Source of the DNA: an uncultured Lachnospiraceae bacterium
GTDB lineage: Bacteria > Bacillota > Clostridia > Lachnospirales > Lachnospiraceae
Direction: 5' to 3'
Length of the DNA stretch: 64,000 nucleotides
Assembly (NCBI GenBank): GCA_910589195.1
Contig: CAJUTC010000006.1
Location: forward strand, 1-64,000
Position numbers and translations under genes: made by a program. Position 1 is the stretch's first letter; each line of letters starts with the position of its first letter. Positions 43,961-53,885 of this stretch are shown piece by piece. The notes below the pieces were generated by a model. The model was not told where the DNA came from. It did not search any database and saw only the letters and a list, made by a program, of their open reading frames with translations.

Positions 43961-44512
43961 ATGGACTTTTTTGTGGAAAAAGAAACGAACCTGCTCCGTC
44001 ATGTGGTGAATTGGGTGACCGATATTATTGTGGCCATAGCGCTTGCCTGCTTTACGGTATACGCATTTGGAAGCCAGGTAACGGTATCCGGAAATTCCAT
44101 GTCGCCTCTTTTAAATTCCAATGATGTCGTATTGATCAATCAGCTTGTGTATGACTTGGGAACGCCTTCCCGGTTTGATGTGGTAGTTTTTGAAAGGGAA
44201 GACCGCAAGATGAATATTAAGCGGATTATTGGCTTACCAGGCGAAACTGTTCAAATTATAGATGGCCAGGTATTCATTAATGGCCAGCTTTTAGAAATGG
44301 AAGGCATCCAGGAACCAAAAAAAATTGCCTTGGCAGGTTTGGCGGAAAATCCGGTGGAACTGGGAGAGGATGAGTATTTTCTCTTGGGGGATAACAGGGA
44401 TTCCAGTGAAGACAGCCGCTTTTCCAATGTTGGAAATGTAAAGGGAACACAAATAATCGGAAAGGTTTGGCTTCAAATTTATCCTACCATGGAATTTGGA
44501 CGGATACAGTAG
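43961..44512 (+). CDS. lepB: Signal peptidase I
   Basis: 183-residue membrane serine protease that removes signal peptides. One N-terminal membrane helix (about 15-40), nucleophile Ser in SGNSMSPLL, general-base Lys in NIKRIIGLPGE, and the GDNRDSSEDSR box. Typical short Gram-positive form. It follows rplS, as in many Clostridia. Confidence 0.95.
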   Translation: MDFFVEKETNLLRHVVNWVTDIIVAIALACFTVYAFGSQVTVSGNSMSPLLNSNDVVLINQLVYDLGTPSRFDVVVFEREDRKMNIKRIIGLPGETVQIIDGQVFINGQLLEMEGIQEPKKIALAGLAENPVELGEDEYFLLGDNRDSSEDSRFSNVGNVKGTQIIGKVWLQIYPTMEFGRIQ

Positions 44513-44627
44513 CCTTCATGCGCCAATCAACTGGGCATCCATAAGCGGGCCGCTGCCTGGCGTATTTGGAACACCTGAATAAAAACGCCTTTTTGGCGTG
44601 AACGTTTGCAGTAAAGGATGATAGAAA

Positions 44628-45476
44628 ATGATAACAATACAATGGTATCCGGGACATATGACAAAGGCGAAGCGGGCCATGAAAGAAGATATTCGGCTGG
44701 TAGATTTAATTATTGAGCTTGTAGACGCAAGAGCGCCTCTTTCAAGCCGGAATCCAGATATGGATGATCTGGGAAAGGGAAAAGCGCGGCTGATTCTTTT
44801 AAATAAATCGGATTTAGCAGATGAGCGGGAAAATGAAAGTTGGATTACGTACTTTTCCGGGTTGGGCTATCAGGTGGTTAAGATGAACTGCCGTACCGGG
44901 GCAGGCTTAAAACAGATTAATGGTGCTGTATTAGAAGCTTGTAAGGAAAAGCTGGAGCGGGATAAACGGAAAGGGATTTTAAACCGCCCAATCCGTGCCA
45001 TGGTAGTGGGGATCCCAAATGTAGGAAAATCCACCTTTATCAATGCGTTTGCAGGAAAGGCTTGCGCGAAAACAGGAAACAAACCGGGAGTAACCAAGGG
45101 CAATCAGTGGATTAAACTGAATAAAAATTTAGAACTTTTAGATACGCCGGGAATCTTATGGCCCCGGTTTGAAGATCAGGAAGTAGGCCTTAAGTTAGCC
45201 TATATCGGATCCATTAATGATGAAATATTAAACAAAGAAGAATTAGCCCTTAGCCTGATTCAATTCTTAATGGAGGAATATCCGGATGTGCTGAAAGAAC
45301 GATATCAGACAGAGGAAGAACAGCCGGTTCTGATTTTCCAGCAGATTGCTAAAATAAGGGGCTGCTTAAAAAAGGGCGGCGAGTATGATTTGAACCGTGC
45401 GGCCAATTTGTTTTTTGACGATTTTCGCAGCGGGAAGCTGGGGCGGATTACGCTGGAACGGCCCGCATCGGCATAG
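44628..45476 (+). CDS. rbgA: Ribosome biogenesis GTPase RbgA (YlqF)
   Basis: 282 residues. A circularly permuted GTPase: the G4 motif NKSD comes before G1 GIPNVGKSTFINA and G3 DTPGI. Needed for late 50S assembly. N-terminal PGHMTKAKR is the family hallmark. Fits the conserved rplS-lepB-rbgA-rnhB order. Confidence 0.96.
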   Translation: MITIQWYPGHMTKAKRAMKEDIRLVDLIIELVDARAPLSSRNPDMDDLGKGKARLILLNKSDLADERENESWITYFSGLGYQVVKMNCRTGAGLKQINGAVLEACKEKLERDKRKGILNRPIRAMVVGIPNVGKSTFINAFAGKACAKTGNKPGVTKGNQWIKLNKNLELLDTPGILWPRFEDQEVGLKLAYIGSINDEILNKEELALSLIQFLMEEYPDVLKERYQTEEEQPVLIFQQIAKIRGCLKKGGEYDLNRAANLFFDDFRSGKLGRITLERPASA

Positions 45477-45588
45477 TCCCATGCCGCAATTTGGGCGCCG
45501 CCATAAAGGCAGGAAGGATCTGAGAAATAAAATTACAAAAGAAGCAAAATGGCAAAAAAGGTAAATTACAAAAAGAGAAGGAGCGATT

Positions 45589-46254
45589 ATGGCAAAGGAA
45601 TTAACCGGGGAACGGTTAGAACAGGAGCTGGCCCGTTTAGATAGAATGTTGGAATTTGAACGTCAGTATAGATGGGCATCTGGAATCTGCGGGATCGATG
45701 AAGCGGGAAGAGGGCCGTTGGCCGGGCCGGTTGTAGCTGGCGCGGTGATTCTCCCAAAAGATTGTAAGATTTTGTATTTAAACGATTCCAAAAAGCTATC
45801 AGAAAAACGCCGGGAAGAATTATTTCTGGAAATACAAGACAAAGCGGTTTCATATGGGGTGGGAATTGTAAGCCCTGGACAGATTGATGCGATTAATATC
45901 CTTCAGGCCACGTATGAAGCGATGAGGCAAGCAGTGGGGAAACTTGACCGGGTGCCGGAAGTTTTACTAAATGACGCAGTTGAAATTCCAGGTCTTTCCA
46001 TGAAGCAGGTTAAGATCATACATGGGGATGGAAAAAGTTTATCCATTGCAGCTGCAAGCGTCTTAGCAAAGGTTACCAGGGACCATATGATGGCAGACTA
46101 TGATGTGATTTATCCAGAATATGGGTTTGCAAAACATAAAGGCTATGGGACGAAAGACCATATCCAGGCTATAAAAGATCACGGCCCATGCCCCATTCAC
46201 CGGAAAACCTTTATCAAAAAGTTTGTAACAGAAGAAAAGGAATATAAAGAATGA
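45589..46254 (+). CDS. rnhB: Ribonuclease HII
   Basis: 221 residues. Removes ribonucleotides from DNA and primers. Catalytic acids in GIDEAGRGPLAGPVVA and the later LLNDAV and DYDVIYPEYGF segments. AGAAGGAG before the ATG; its stop overlaps the next start by 4 bases. Confidence 0.97.
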   Translation: MAKELTGERLEQELARLDRMLEFERQYRWASGICGIDEAGRGPLAGPVVAGAVILPKDCKILYLNDSKKLSEKRREELFLEIQDKAVSYGVGIVSPGQIDAINILQATYEAMRQAVGKLDRVPEVLLNDAVEIPGLSMKQVKIIHGDGKSLSIAAASVLAKVTRDHMMADYDVIYPEYGFAKHKGYGTKDHIQAIKDHGPCPIHRKTFIKKFVTEEKEYKE

Positions 46255-46601
46255 ATCGACGGCAGATTGGCCGAATGGGAGAAGAAAAGGCAGCCGATTA
46301 CCTGGCAAAGAGAGGATATCAGATATTGGAGCGGAATTACCGATGCCGTCTGGGCGAAATTGATTTGATTGCAAAAGACGGCAGGTATCTGGTGTTTATC
46401 GAAGTAAAATATCGGACAAATGGTGGCTGCGGCGATCCGGCAGAAGCAGTCGATTTCAAAAAGCAAAATAAAATATACCAGACAGCCAGGTATTATTTAT
46501 ACCGGCACGGATACAGCGAAAATCAGCCTTGCCGGTTTGATGTAGCCGCCGTTTATGGGAACGGAAGTATCCGTTATGTAACACATGCGTTTGGATGGTA
46601 A
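46251..46601 (+). CDS. yraN: YraN-family (UPF0102) nuclease-fold protein
   Basis: 116 residues with the restriction-endonuclease-like core: GRMGEEKAADYLAKRGY, GEIDLIAKDG ... VFIEVKYR (Asp and Glu-x-Lys positions). The exact function of the family is not settled. It is translationally coupled to rnhB. Confidence 0.92.
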   Translation: MNRRQIGRMGEEKAADYLAKRGYQILERNYRCRLGEIDLIAKDGRYLVFIEVKYRTNGGCGDPAEAVDFKKQNKIYQTARYYLYRHGYSENQPCRFDVAAVYGNGSIRYVTHAFGW

Positions 46602-46637
46602 GTAAAAGGATAAAAAGAACCATATGGGAGGAAGCTG

Positions 46638-47516
46638 ATGGAACAAATTAATTGGAATTATTCGGATCAGCGAAAGGTTTTTCGCACCGTTCAGGATGGG
46701 ATCACACCATATCTATCGTTTCGGGTATTGGAAAAGATGCCTTTTGTGGTGAATGGTTTCTCTACCCGCATGGGAGGAGCCAGCAAGGGGAAGCTTGCTA
46801 CTATGAATTTTTCCTACAGCAGGCAGGACGATCCGGCCAATGTACTGGAAAACTATACCCGCATGGCAGATTCCCTTGGAGTTTTTCGGGATCGGATGGT
46901 GGTTTCCTGGCAGACCCATACCACCAATATACGCTTAGTAACGGAAGCGGACGCAGGGAAAGGTGTAATCTGGGAGCGGGATTATCGGGATGTGGATGGA
47001 TTAATCTGCGATATTCCCGGGATTACCCTGGTAACATTTTATGCTGACTGTGTCCCTCTTTACTTTGTGGATACCAAACACCAGGCCGTAGGATTAAGCC
47101 ATTCTGGGTGGAGAGGAACCGTAAACCGTATGGGACAGGCCACATTAGACGCAATGAGAGAAGCCTTTGGAACCTGCCCGGAAGATGTAACGGCATGTAT
47201 CGGTCCAAGTATCTGCAAAAGCTGTTATGAAGTGGGAGAAGAGGTGATTGAATCCTTTCAGAAGTCATTTTCCCCAAACCATTGGGATGTGCTTTGGAGT
47301 AAAAGTCAGAAGCCGGGGAAATATCAGCTTGATTTATGGAAGGCAAATGAGATTATCATTCAGGAAGCCGGAGTTTTGGCCGAGCGGATTACCGTTACCA
47401 ATATCTGTACTTTATGCAATCACCAGTATTTATTTTCCCATCGGAAATGCGGGGAAAACAGGGGAAATTTAGCTGCTTTTCTAGGTGTGCGCAGGAATGA
47501 GGGATCTCGAAAATGA
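46638..47516 (+). CDS. pgeF: PgeF/YfiH-family peptidoglycan editing protein
   Basis: 292 residues of the polyphenol-oxidase/laccase-domain family. Members have purine nucleoside phosphorylase or deaminase activity, and in E. coli one corrects peptidoglycan precursors. Motifs seen: ADCVPLYFVD, GLSHSGWRGTVNRM with His, IGPSICKSCYEVG and CTLCNHQYLFSHRKCGENRG. GGGAGG precedes the start. Confidence 0.92.
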   Translation: MEQINWNYSDQRKVFRTVQDGITPYLSFRVLEKMPFVVNGFSTRMGGASKGKLATMNFSYSRQDDPANVLENYTRMADSLGVFRDRMVVSWQTHTTNIRLVTEADAGKGVIWERDYRDVDGLICDIPGITLVTFYADCVPLYFVDTKHQAVGLSHSGWRGTVNRMGQATLDAMREAFGTCPEDVTACIGPSICKSCYEVGEEVIESFQKSFSPNHWDVLWSKSQKPGKYQLDLWKANEIIIQEAGVLAERITVTNICTLCNHQYLFSHRKCGENRGNLAAFLGVRRNEGSRK

Positions 47517-47589
47517 ATGAGGCAGGGCATTAGGGCACACCTGGCAGGAAGGAAGAAACAAAAATATGTTTGCGACTGGCCAATGAAGA

Positions 47590-47650
47590 GGGGTTTCTGC
47601 CAGCGGCACAAGGTATGGTTTTTAGTGCCGTTTTCCGCTGGCAAAACCCC
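47590..47650. terminator. Nested inverted repeats between convergent pgeF and prs
   Basis: GGGGTTT...GCCAGCGG on the left pairs with CCGCTGGC...AAACCCC on the right (47590-47650), and inside it GGCAC pairs with GTGCC. It stands between two convergent genes, so a two-way terminator is the simplest reading. The rest of the 208-bp gap holds no gene. Confidence 0.6.
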
Positions 47651-47724
47651 TGCTTTGCACGCCCTGCTGTTAGCGGATTTTTTGTACGCTTGGCTGTTGC
47701 CAGATTCTTTGTATTCTCTGCTTA

Positions 47725-48933
47725 TTACCGGATTACTTCATAGTAGTCGTATCCGTCCGAATGGTATTTCCGAATTAATTTCTGGATTTTTTCTGTTGGT
47801 GATAAGGCATGTCCGATAGGCACATCATGATTGAAGGAATTAATTATGGCCGCAACATATTTGCTCATATCCGCTTCAATGTACCAGGAACGTTTTAACA
47901 GAGCCTTTGGACGGTAACTTAAATTGGTGGTAATCACATAGTCAATGTATCCTTTTTCATAAAATTCATCAAACTTATCCAGGCCGCTGGTAAACAGTCC
48001 GAAGGTGCAGCATACAATCACCTTTGCGGCCTTGCGGTTCTTTAATTCCTTGGCGGTATCCAGCATACTTTCGCCGGAGGAAATCATATCATCAATAATC
48101 AGCACCGTTTTTCCCTCTACAGAAGTCCCAAGGAATTCATGGGCCACAATGGGATTCCGGCCATTGATAACTTTAGAATAATCACGGCGTTTGTAAAACA
48201 TACCCATATCAACTCCAAGATTATTAGCCAGATAAACAGCACGGTTCATTGCGCCCTCATCAGGGCTGATAATCATCAAGTGATCTTTATCAATCCGCAA
48301 ATCTTTATCATGGCTAAACAGCGCCTTGACAAATTGGTATGTAGGCATAAAATTGTCGAATCCGTTTAATGGAATGGCATTTTGCACACGTGGGTCATGG
48401 GCGTCAAAGGTAATAATATTACTGACTCCCATATAAACCAGCTCCTGGAGTGCCATAGCGCAGTCTAAAGATTCACGGTTGGCACGCTTGTGCTGACGGC
48501 TCTCATAGAGGAAAGGCATAATAACATTTACCCGGTGTGCGGTAGCTTGACAAGCGCCGATAATCCGTTTTAAATCCTGATAATGGTCGTCTGGCGACAT
48601 ATAATTGGTATAGCCGCCGATTTTATAAGTCAGGCTGTGATTGGTAACATCTACCATAGCAAAGACATCGGCTCCCCGAACCGATTCGTTTACAATGGCT
48701 TTTGCTTCGCCGCTGCCAAAGCGGGGGCACCTGCATTTTAACAAATAGGAATCCACATCGTATCCCCTGTAGTGAAGATCTGCCTGTCGGCGGATCAGCT
48801 CTTCCGTATCATTACGGCGGAATTTTACCACATGGTCATTTACTTTCTGTGCAAAAGAGGTAATGCTTTCAAGTGCTGCGATTTTCAAAGGTGCTACTGG
48901 GAGCGAATCATTAAATACATAACTGTTTGCCAC
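47725..48933 (-). CDS. prs: Ribose-phosphate pyrophosphokinase, long form
   Basis: Makes PRPP from ribose 5-phosphate and ATP. 402 residues, longer than the usual 310-320, with an N-terminal extension of about 65. The PRPP loop VLIIDDMISSGES is intact, as is the ITFDAHDPRVQNAIP metal segment (a variant of the usual DLHxxQIQGFF). The start is GTG 48933 with GGAGG upstream. It is the only housekeeping gene on the minus strand here. The variant metal segment and length place it in a divergent Clostridial clade. Confidence 0.9.
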   Translation of the reverse strand: MANSYVFNDSLPVAPLKIAALESITSFAQKVNDHVVKFRRNDTEELIRRQADLHYRGYDVDSYLLKCRCPRFGSGEAKAIVNESVRGADVFAMVDVTNHSLTYKIGGYTNYMSPDDHYQDLKRIIGACQATAHRVNVIMPFLYESRQHKRANRESLDCAMALQELVYMGVSNIITFDAHDPRVQNAIPLNGFDNFMPTYQFVKALFSHDKDLRIDKDHLMIISPDEGAMNRAVYLANNLGVDMGMFYKRRDYSKVINGRNPIVAHEFLGTSVEGKTVLIIDDMISSGESMLDTAKELKNRKAAKVIVCCTFGLFTSGLDKFDEFYEKGYIDYVITTNLSYRPKALLKRSWYIEADMSKYVAAIINSFNHDVPIGHALSPTEKIQKLIRKYHSDGYDYYEVIR

Positions 48934-48982
48934 GCAAATTGTCCTCCGTTCCGTTTGGCTAAATTATTGTCCCTACTTAAAA

Positions 48983-49012
48983 TTTATATCATTTTTCGGC
49001 AATTCCCGTCAA
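48983..49012 (-). promoter_or_regulatory. Sigma-A promoter of prs
   Basis: On the minus strand, TTGACG (49012-49007) and TATAAA (48988-48983) are separated by 18 bases, 50 bases before the GTG. Confidence 0.65.
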
Positions 49013-49153
49013 TAGATTTTTTAGCTTCCCATATTTCAAATCTATTTTTTCCATCTTCCGGCAATTTTGGCTGGCTGTAAATTCAACTCAGCCTTTACAA
49101 AGAAAGGCAATATTGATATGATAAGAAAAGACAAAAGGAAAGGCAGAATTGGT

Positions 49154-50533
49154 ATGAATCAAAAGGAACGGGGACATAAGATAAAGGCGGTAGAACCAGG
49201 ATCTATTGCGGCAGAGCTGGAATTAGAGCCCGGAGATCGGGTGGTGACCATCAATGGCCATGAAATTGAAGATATTTTTGATTATGAATATTATGTGGAC
49301 AGCCCCTCCATGCTGATGGCAGTGGAAAAAGGAAATGGCGAAGAGTGGGAGCTGGATATTGAACATGAGTATGAGGACTTAGGAATTACATTTGAAAACG
49401 GCCTGATGAGCGAATATCGTTCTTGCTCCAACCAGTGCGTGTTCTGTTTTATTGATCAGATGCCTCCAGGGATGCGGGAAACGCTTTATTTTAAGGATGA
49501 TGATTCCAGGCTTTCGTTCCTTCAGGGAAATTATATAACCCTGACCAATATGAAGAAAAAGGATATTGACCGGATTATCCGGTTTCATCTGTCGCCAATT
49601 AATATTTCTGTGCATACGACCAACCCTGACCTGCGGTGCAAAATGCTTCATAACCGGTTTGCAGGGCAGGTTCTTTCCATGATTGACCGGTTGTGGGAGG
49701 CGAAAACCCCCATGAATGGCCAGATCGTTCTGTGTAAAGGGATCAATGACGGAGAGGAACTGGAACGGACGATAAAGGATTTGACAAAATATATTCCATA
49801 TATGGAAAGTGTTTCTGTGGTTCCGGTTGGCCTGACGAAATTCCGTGAGGGGTTGTACCCATTAGAACCATTTAACAGGGAAGACGCAAAACAAGTGATT
49901 GCGCAAATTGAACGATGGCAGGAAACGCTTTATCCGAAATTCGGAACTCATTTTATCCATGCCAGCGATGAATTTTACCTTTTGGCCGGATGGCCCATGC
50001 CGAAAGAGGAACGGTATGACGGATATCTGCAATTGGAAAATGGAGTTGGCATGCTCCGGCTTTTCCAGGAGGAGATTTTAGACGCATTGGCCAAAATAGA
50101 ATGCAAGCAAACAAAGGGGCAGGATATGGGAGAAGAGGTGGAAATTTCCATCGCTACTGGAATCTCAGCGTACGAGTCGTTACAAACCTACATTGGCTGG
50201 GTGACAGAACGGTTTCCCAACCGAAAAATCCATCTGTATCCCATTATAAATGAATTTTTTGGACATCAGATTACCGTGGCTGGGCTGCTTACTGGGCAGG
50301 ACTTAATCAAGCAGCTAAAGGGAAAGGAATTGGGAACCCGGCTGCTTCTTTCTGTCAACATGTTCCGCAGCGGAGAGGAAGTTTTGCTGGATGATATCAC
50401 CAAAACCGATCTGGAAAATGCTTTACAAGTTCCAGTGAATATTGTAAAATCAAGCGGATATGATTTTGTCAATGCCTTATTATCTCCGGTTCCGGAAGGG
50501 CATCCGGAGTATAAGGAATATGAGCTTCATTAA
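49154..50533 (+). CDS. DUF512 radical SAM protein with PDZ-like domain
   Basis: 459 residues from ATG 49154. A PDZ-like domain (about 8-75, VEPGSIAAELELEPGDRVV) comes before a radical SAM-like motif C91-x3-C95-x2-C98 (CSNQCVFC) and the DUF512 C-terminal domain. Widespread next to der (engA) in Clostridia; function not known. ATG 49118 is an alternative, with its own GAAAGG. The family has been linked by neighbourhood to Der/PlsY/GpsA, as here. Confidence 0.88.
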   Translation: MNQKERGHKIKAVEPGSIAAELELEPGDRVVTINGHEIEDIFDYEYYVDSPSMLMAVEKGNGEEWELDIEHEYEDLGITFENGLMSEYRSCSNQCVFCFIDQMPPGMRETLYFKDDDSRLSFLQGNYITLTNMKKKDIDRIIRFHLSPINISVHTTNPDLRCKMLHNRFAGQVLSMIDRLWEAKTPMNGQIVLCKGINDGEELERTIKDLTKYIPYMESVSVVPVGLTKFREGLYPLEPFNREDAKQVIAQIERWQETLYPKFGTHFIHASDEFYLLAGWPMPKEERYDGYLQLENGVGMLRLFQEEILDALAKIECKQTKGQDMGEEVEISIATGISAYESLQTYIGWVTERFPNRKIHLYPIINEFFGHQITVAGLLTGQDLIKQLKGKELGTRLLLSVNMFRSGEEVLLDDITKTDLENALQVPVNIVKSSGYDFVNALLSPVPEGHPEYKEYELH

Positions 50534-50629
50534 TGCTTCAGAATCGGGAAACTGTCAGGGAGGAATTCTTGTGAATCCGGACACCAATCGTTTGAAAGAG
50601 TACTTGTATGATAATATGGAGGGAATTGA

Positions 50630-51958
50630 ATGAGTAAACCAGTAGTCGCTATTGTGGGAAGGCCGAATGTGGGAAAGTCTACCTTATTTAATGTTTTGGC
50701 GGGGAGTGCCATCTCCATCGTGAAAGATACGCCAGGCGTTACCCGAGACCGGATTTATGCGGACTGCAACTGGCTAAACCGAAATTTTACCTTAATTGAT
50801 ACAGGAGGGATCGAACCGGACAGCCGGGATATTATCCTTTCCCAGATGCGGGAACAGGCGGAAATCGCAATCCAGACAGCAGATGTGATTGTTTTTATTG
50901 TAGATGTCCGGCAGGGGATGGTGGATGCGGACGCAAAGGTAGCGGATATGCTGCGTAAATCCAAAAAGCCTGTGGTATTAACCGTTAATAAAGTGGACAG
51001 CATCCAGAAATTTGGAAACGATATCTACGAATTTTATAACCTGGGAATTGGAGATCCCATGGCAGTTTCTGCCGCGTCACGTCTGGGGATCGGGGATCTG
51101 CTGGATGAAGTAGTAAAGCATTTTCCGGCGGAATCCGCCCAGGAGGAAGAGGATGAGCGTCCCAGAATTGCTTTAGTCGGGAAACCGAATGTGGGAAAAT
51201 CTTCTATAATTAATAAAATTCTGGGGGAAAACAGGGTGCTGGTTTCTGATATTGCGGGAACTACAAGGGATGCGGTAGATACAGAATTTGTCCGGAATGG
51301 AACAGAGTATGTGCTGATTGATACGGCAGGCCTCAGACGGAAGAACAAAGTAAAAGAAGATCTAGAGCGCTATAGCATTATCCGTACGGTTACAGCAGTG
51401 GAGCGGGCAGATGTGGTGGTCGTAGTAATCGACGCTAAGGAAGGAGTTACGGAGCAAGACGCTAAAATTGCCGGAATTGCCCATGACAGAGGAAAAGGAA
51501 TTATTGTCGCGGTCAATAAGTGGGATGCGATTGAAAAGAACGATAAAACCATTTATGAGTATACCAGGAAGCTGAAAGGAACCTTTTCCTTTATGCCTTA
51601 TGCGGAATATCTTTTTATTTCGGCTGAAACAGGGCAGCGGTTGAATAAGCTGTTTGATTTGATTGATGTAGTCCGGGAAAACCAGGCGCTTCGGGTATCC
51701 ACCGGGGTATTAAATGAAATTATGTCGGAAGCAGTCGCCATGCAGCAGCCGCCTTCTGATAAAGGAAAACGGTTAAAGCTTTACTATATTACCCAGGTGG
51801 CAATTAAACCTCCTACCTTCGTAGTGTTTGTTAATGACAAAGAACTGATGCATTTTTCCTATACCCGGTATCTGGAAAACCAGATTCGGGACGCATTTGG
51901 ATTTAAAGGTACTTCGCTTAAATTTATCATTCGTGAGAGAAAGGAAAAGGAGCAGTAG
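50630..51958 (+). CDS. der: Ribosome biogenesis GTPase Der (EngA)
   Basis: 442 residues with two GTPase domains in tandem (GRPNVGKSTLFN with DTGGIEP, and GKPNVGKSSIINK with DTAGLRRK) and a C-terminal KH-like domain. Needed for 50S assembly. TGGAGGG precedes the ATG; plsY follows after 2 bases. Confidence 0.98.
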   Translation: MSKPVVAIVGRPNVGKSTLFNVLAGSAISIVKDTPGVTRDRIYADCNWLNRNFTLIDTGGIEPDSRDIILSQMREQAEIAIQTADVIVFIVDVRQGMVDADAKVADMLRKSKKPVVLTVNKVDSIQKFGNDIYEFYNLGIGDPMAVSAASRLGIGDLLDEVVKHFPAESAQEEEDERPRIALVGKPNVGKSSIINKILGENRVLVSDIAGTTRDAVDTEFVRNGTEYVLIDTAGLRRKNKVKEDLERYSIIRTVTAVERADVVVVVIDAKEGVTEQDAKIAGIAHDRGKGIIVAVNKWDAIEKNDKTIYEYTRKLKGTFSFMPYAEYLFISAETGQRLNKLFDLIDVVRENQALRVSTGVLNEIMSEAVAMQQPPSDKGKRLKLYYITQVAIKPPTFVVFVNDKELMHFSYTRYLENQIRDAFGFKGTSLKFIIRERKEKEQ

Positions 51959-51960
51959 AG

Positions 51961-52596
51961 ATGGAACGAATCAGTTGCCTGGCAATCGGATATGTGTGTG
52001 GTTTGATACAGACTGGATACTTTTATGGAAAAATGCATGGGATTGATATCCGCCAGCATGGAAGCGGAAATTCCGGAACTACCAACGCGCTGCGGGTTCT
52101 TGGAAAGAAGGCGGGCCTGGTGGTGTTTATCGGAGATGTGCTGAAAGCATTGATTCCATGCGTCTTAACCCGGCTCTTTTTTGGAAGCCGCCCAGGATAT
52201 GAAGGGGTGGCATACCTTTATGCACTGTATATGGGATTTGGCGTAATTTTAGGCCATAATTTTCCTTTCTACATGAAGTTTAAAGGAGGTAAGGGGATCG
52301 CTGCCATGGCAGGGATTATAGCCAGCTTGGATTGGAGGCTTACTCTGGTGTGCGCGGCAGTCTTTCTTGGAACTGTTATCCTGACCCGCTTTGTGTCCTT
52401 AGGATCCATTCTGGTAGCGATTGCGTTTGTGCTTGTAAACAGCTATCTGTCCTACCAGGGATATTATGGTTTGTCAGAGGAGGTGATGACCGAATTCCGG
52501 ATTTTGCTGGGAATCATTGCGGTAATGGCAATTTGGCGCCATCGGGCTAATATAAAGCGGCTTTTGGCTGGAAATGAAAATAAATTAAAATTATAG
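51961..52596 (+). CDS. plsY: Glycerol-3-phosphate acyltransferase PlsY
   Basis: 211-residue membrane enzyme that moves acyl from acyl phosphate to glycerol 3-phosphate, the first phospholipid step. Motifs: HGSGNSGTTNALRVLG, GHNFPFYMKFKGGKGIA, and five or so membrane helices. It lies directly ahead of gpsA, which makes its substrate. Confidence 0.97.
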   Translation: MERISCLAIGYVCGLIQTGYFYGKMHGIDIRQHGSGNSGTTNALRVLGKKAGLVVFIGDVLKALIPCVLTRLFFGSRPGYEGVAYLYALYMGFGVILGHNFPFYMKFKGGKGIAAMAGIIASLDWRLTLVCAAVFLGTVILTRFVSLGSILVAIAFVLVNSYLSYQGYYGLSEEVMTEFRILLGIIAVMAIWRHRANIKRLLAGNENKLKL

Positions 52597-52770
52597 ACGT
52601 TTTCCGGAACGTGTTTGATACATGGCTGGAGGGCAAACTTTGTAAACATTTGAAGCCGCAAATATTTATAGCTACAAAATGAATCTGTAAAATTTAAAGA
52701 TACAAAAATCTAAAGAAACAACCATTTGGAGCAACAAAAATTTTAAGACGCAAAGGAAAGAAGGGCAGGT

Positions 52771-53808
52771 ATGGCATCAGTAGGCGTAATTGGATCCGGA
52801 ACCTGGGGGACAGGGCTAGCAGTCCTGCTTCAGTCTAAGGGCCATCAGGTAACTATTTGGTCCGCAATTGAAAGCGAGGTGGAAGACCTGTCGAAAAAAA
52901 GGCTTCATCCCAATCTTCCGGGGATTTCCATTTCAGAAGAAATTCAAATTACAGGCGATCTTGGGGAAGCAATGGAGGAAAAAGCGATTTTGGTTATGTC
53001 GGTTCCTTCTGTTTTCGTCCGTGCTACGGCGGCAAAGATGAAGACCTGGTGCAAAAGGGGACAAATTATTGTAAATGTGGCCAAGGGGATTGAGGAGCAT
53101 ACCTTAATGACCTTATCCCAGATTATAGAAGAAGAGCTTCCTGAGGCAGATGTGGCAGTATTATCTGGCCCAAGCCATGCGGAGGAGGTAAGCAGAGGTC
53201 TGCCTACCACTTGTGTAGCGGCAGCCAGAAGCCGGAAAACGGCAGAATTCATACAGGATATTTTTATGAATGAAGTATTTCGGGTTTATACAAGCCCTGA
53301 TATCCTGGGAGTGGAACTTGGCGGTTCATTAAAGAATGTTATTGCACTGGCTGCAGGCATTGCAGATGGCTTAGGATATGGTGATAATACAAAAGCAGCG
53401 TTAATTACCAGAGGGATTGCGGAAATTGCCCGGCTTGGAACTGCAATGGGCGGAGAATTTCAGACATTCTGCGGACTGACTGGAATCGGCGATTTGATAG
53501 TGACTTGTGCCAGTATGCACAGCCGCAACCGTCGTGCCGGAATTTTGATTGGCCAGGGAAAATCCATGGAAGAAGCTATGGAAGAAGTGCATATGGTGGT
53601 GGAAGGCGTTCACTCAGCCAAAGCTGCCCTTGCCCTTGCCCGTAACTATGGCCAGTCTATGCCAATTGTGGAACAGGTAAACCAGGTATTGTTTGAACAA
53701 AAATCCCCCAGGGAAGCGGTTAATGATCTGATGCTGCGGGATAAGCGGACGGAAGGCTCTGAATTATTGTGGGAGCAATATGAAAAACGAAATATGGAAA
53801 ATAAATGA
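52771..53808 (+). CDS. gpsA: Glycerol-3-phosphate dehydrogenase [NAD(P)+]
   Basis: 345 residues. Reduces DHAP to glycerol 3-phosphate for PlsY. NAD motif GVIGSGTWGTGLAVLL, then SGPSHAEEVSRGLPT, LGGSLKNVIALAAGIADGLG and GLTGIGDLIVTC. The 174-bp gap after plsY is AT-rich and shows no terminator. Confidence 0.97.
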   Translation: MASVGVIGSGTWGTGLAVLLQSKGHQVTIWSAIESEVEDLSKKRLHPNLPGISISEEIQITGDLGEAMEEKAILVMSVPSVFVRATAAKMKTWCKRGQIIVNVAKGIEEHTLMTLSQIIEEELPEADVAVLSGPSHAEEVSRGLPTTCVAAARSRKTAEFIQDIFMNEVFRVYTSPDILGVELGGSLKNVIALAAGIADGLGYGDNTKAALITRGIAEIARLGTAMGGEFQTFCGLTGIGDLIVTCASMHSRNRRAGILIGQGKSMEEAMEEVHMVVEGVHSAKAALALARNYGQSMPIVEQVNQVLFEQKSPREAVNDLMLRDKRTEGSELLWEQYEKRNMENK

Positions 53809-53856
53809 AATACAGCCGCAAATAATAAGAAAAATACAGGAACCGCTGAAAAATAG

Positions 53857-53885
53857 TTGACAAGCCTTTATGAAAAATTTATAAT
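53857..53885 (+). promoter_or_regulatory. Perfect consensus sigma-A promoter of livK
   Basis: TTGACA (53857-53862), 17 bases, TATAAT (53880-53885). The leader to livK holds two overlapping stem options, GCTTTA/TAAAGC (53911-53936) and GCTGAA/TTCAGC (53921-53955). Confidence 0.88.

Noticed and set aside
46652..47047. 131-codon frame within pgeF
   Set aside because: Overlaps a well-supported PgeF frame; product is unrelated to any fold I know.
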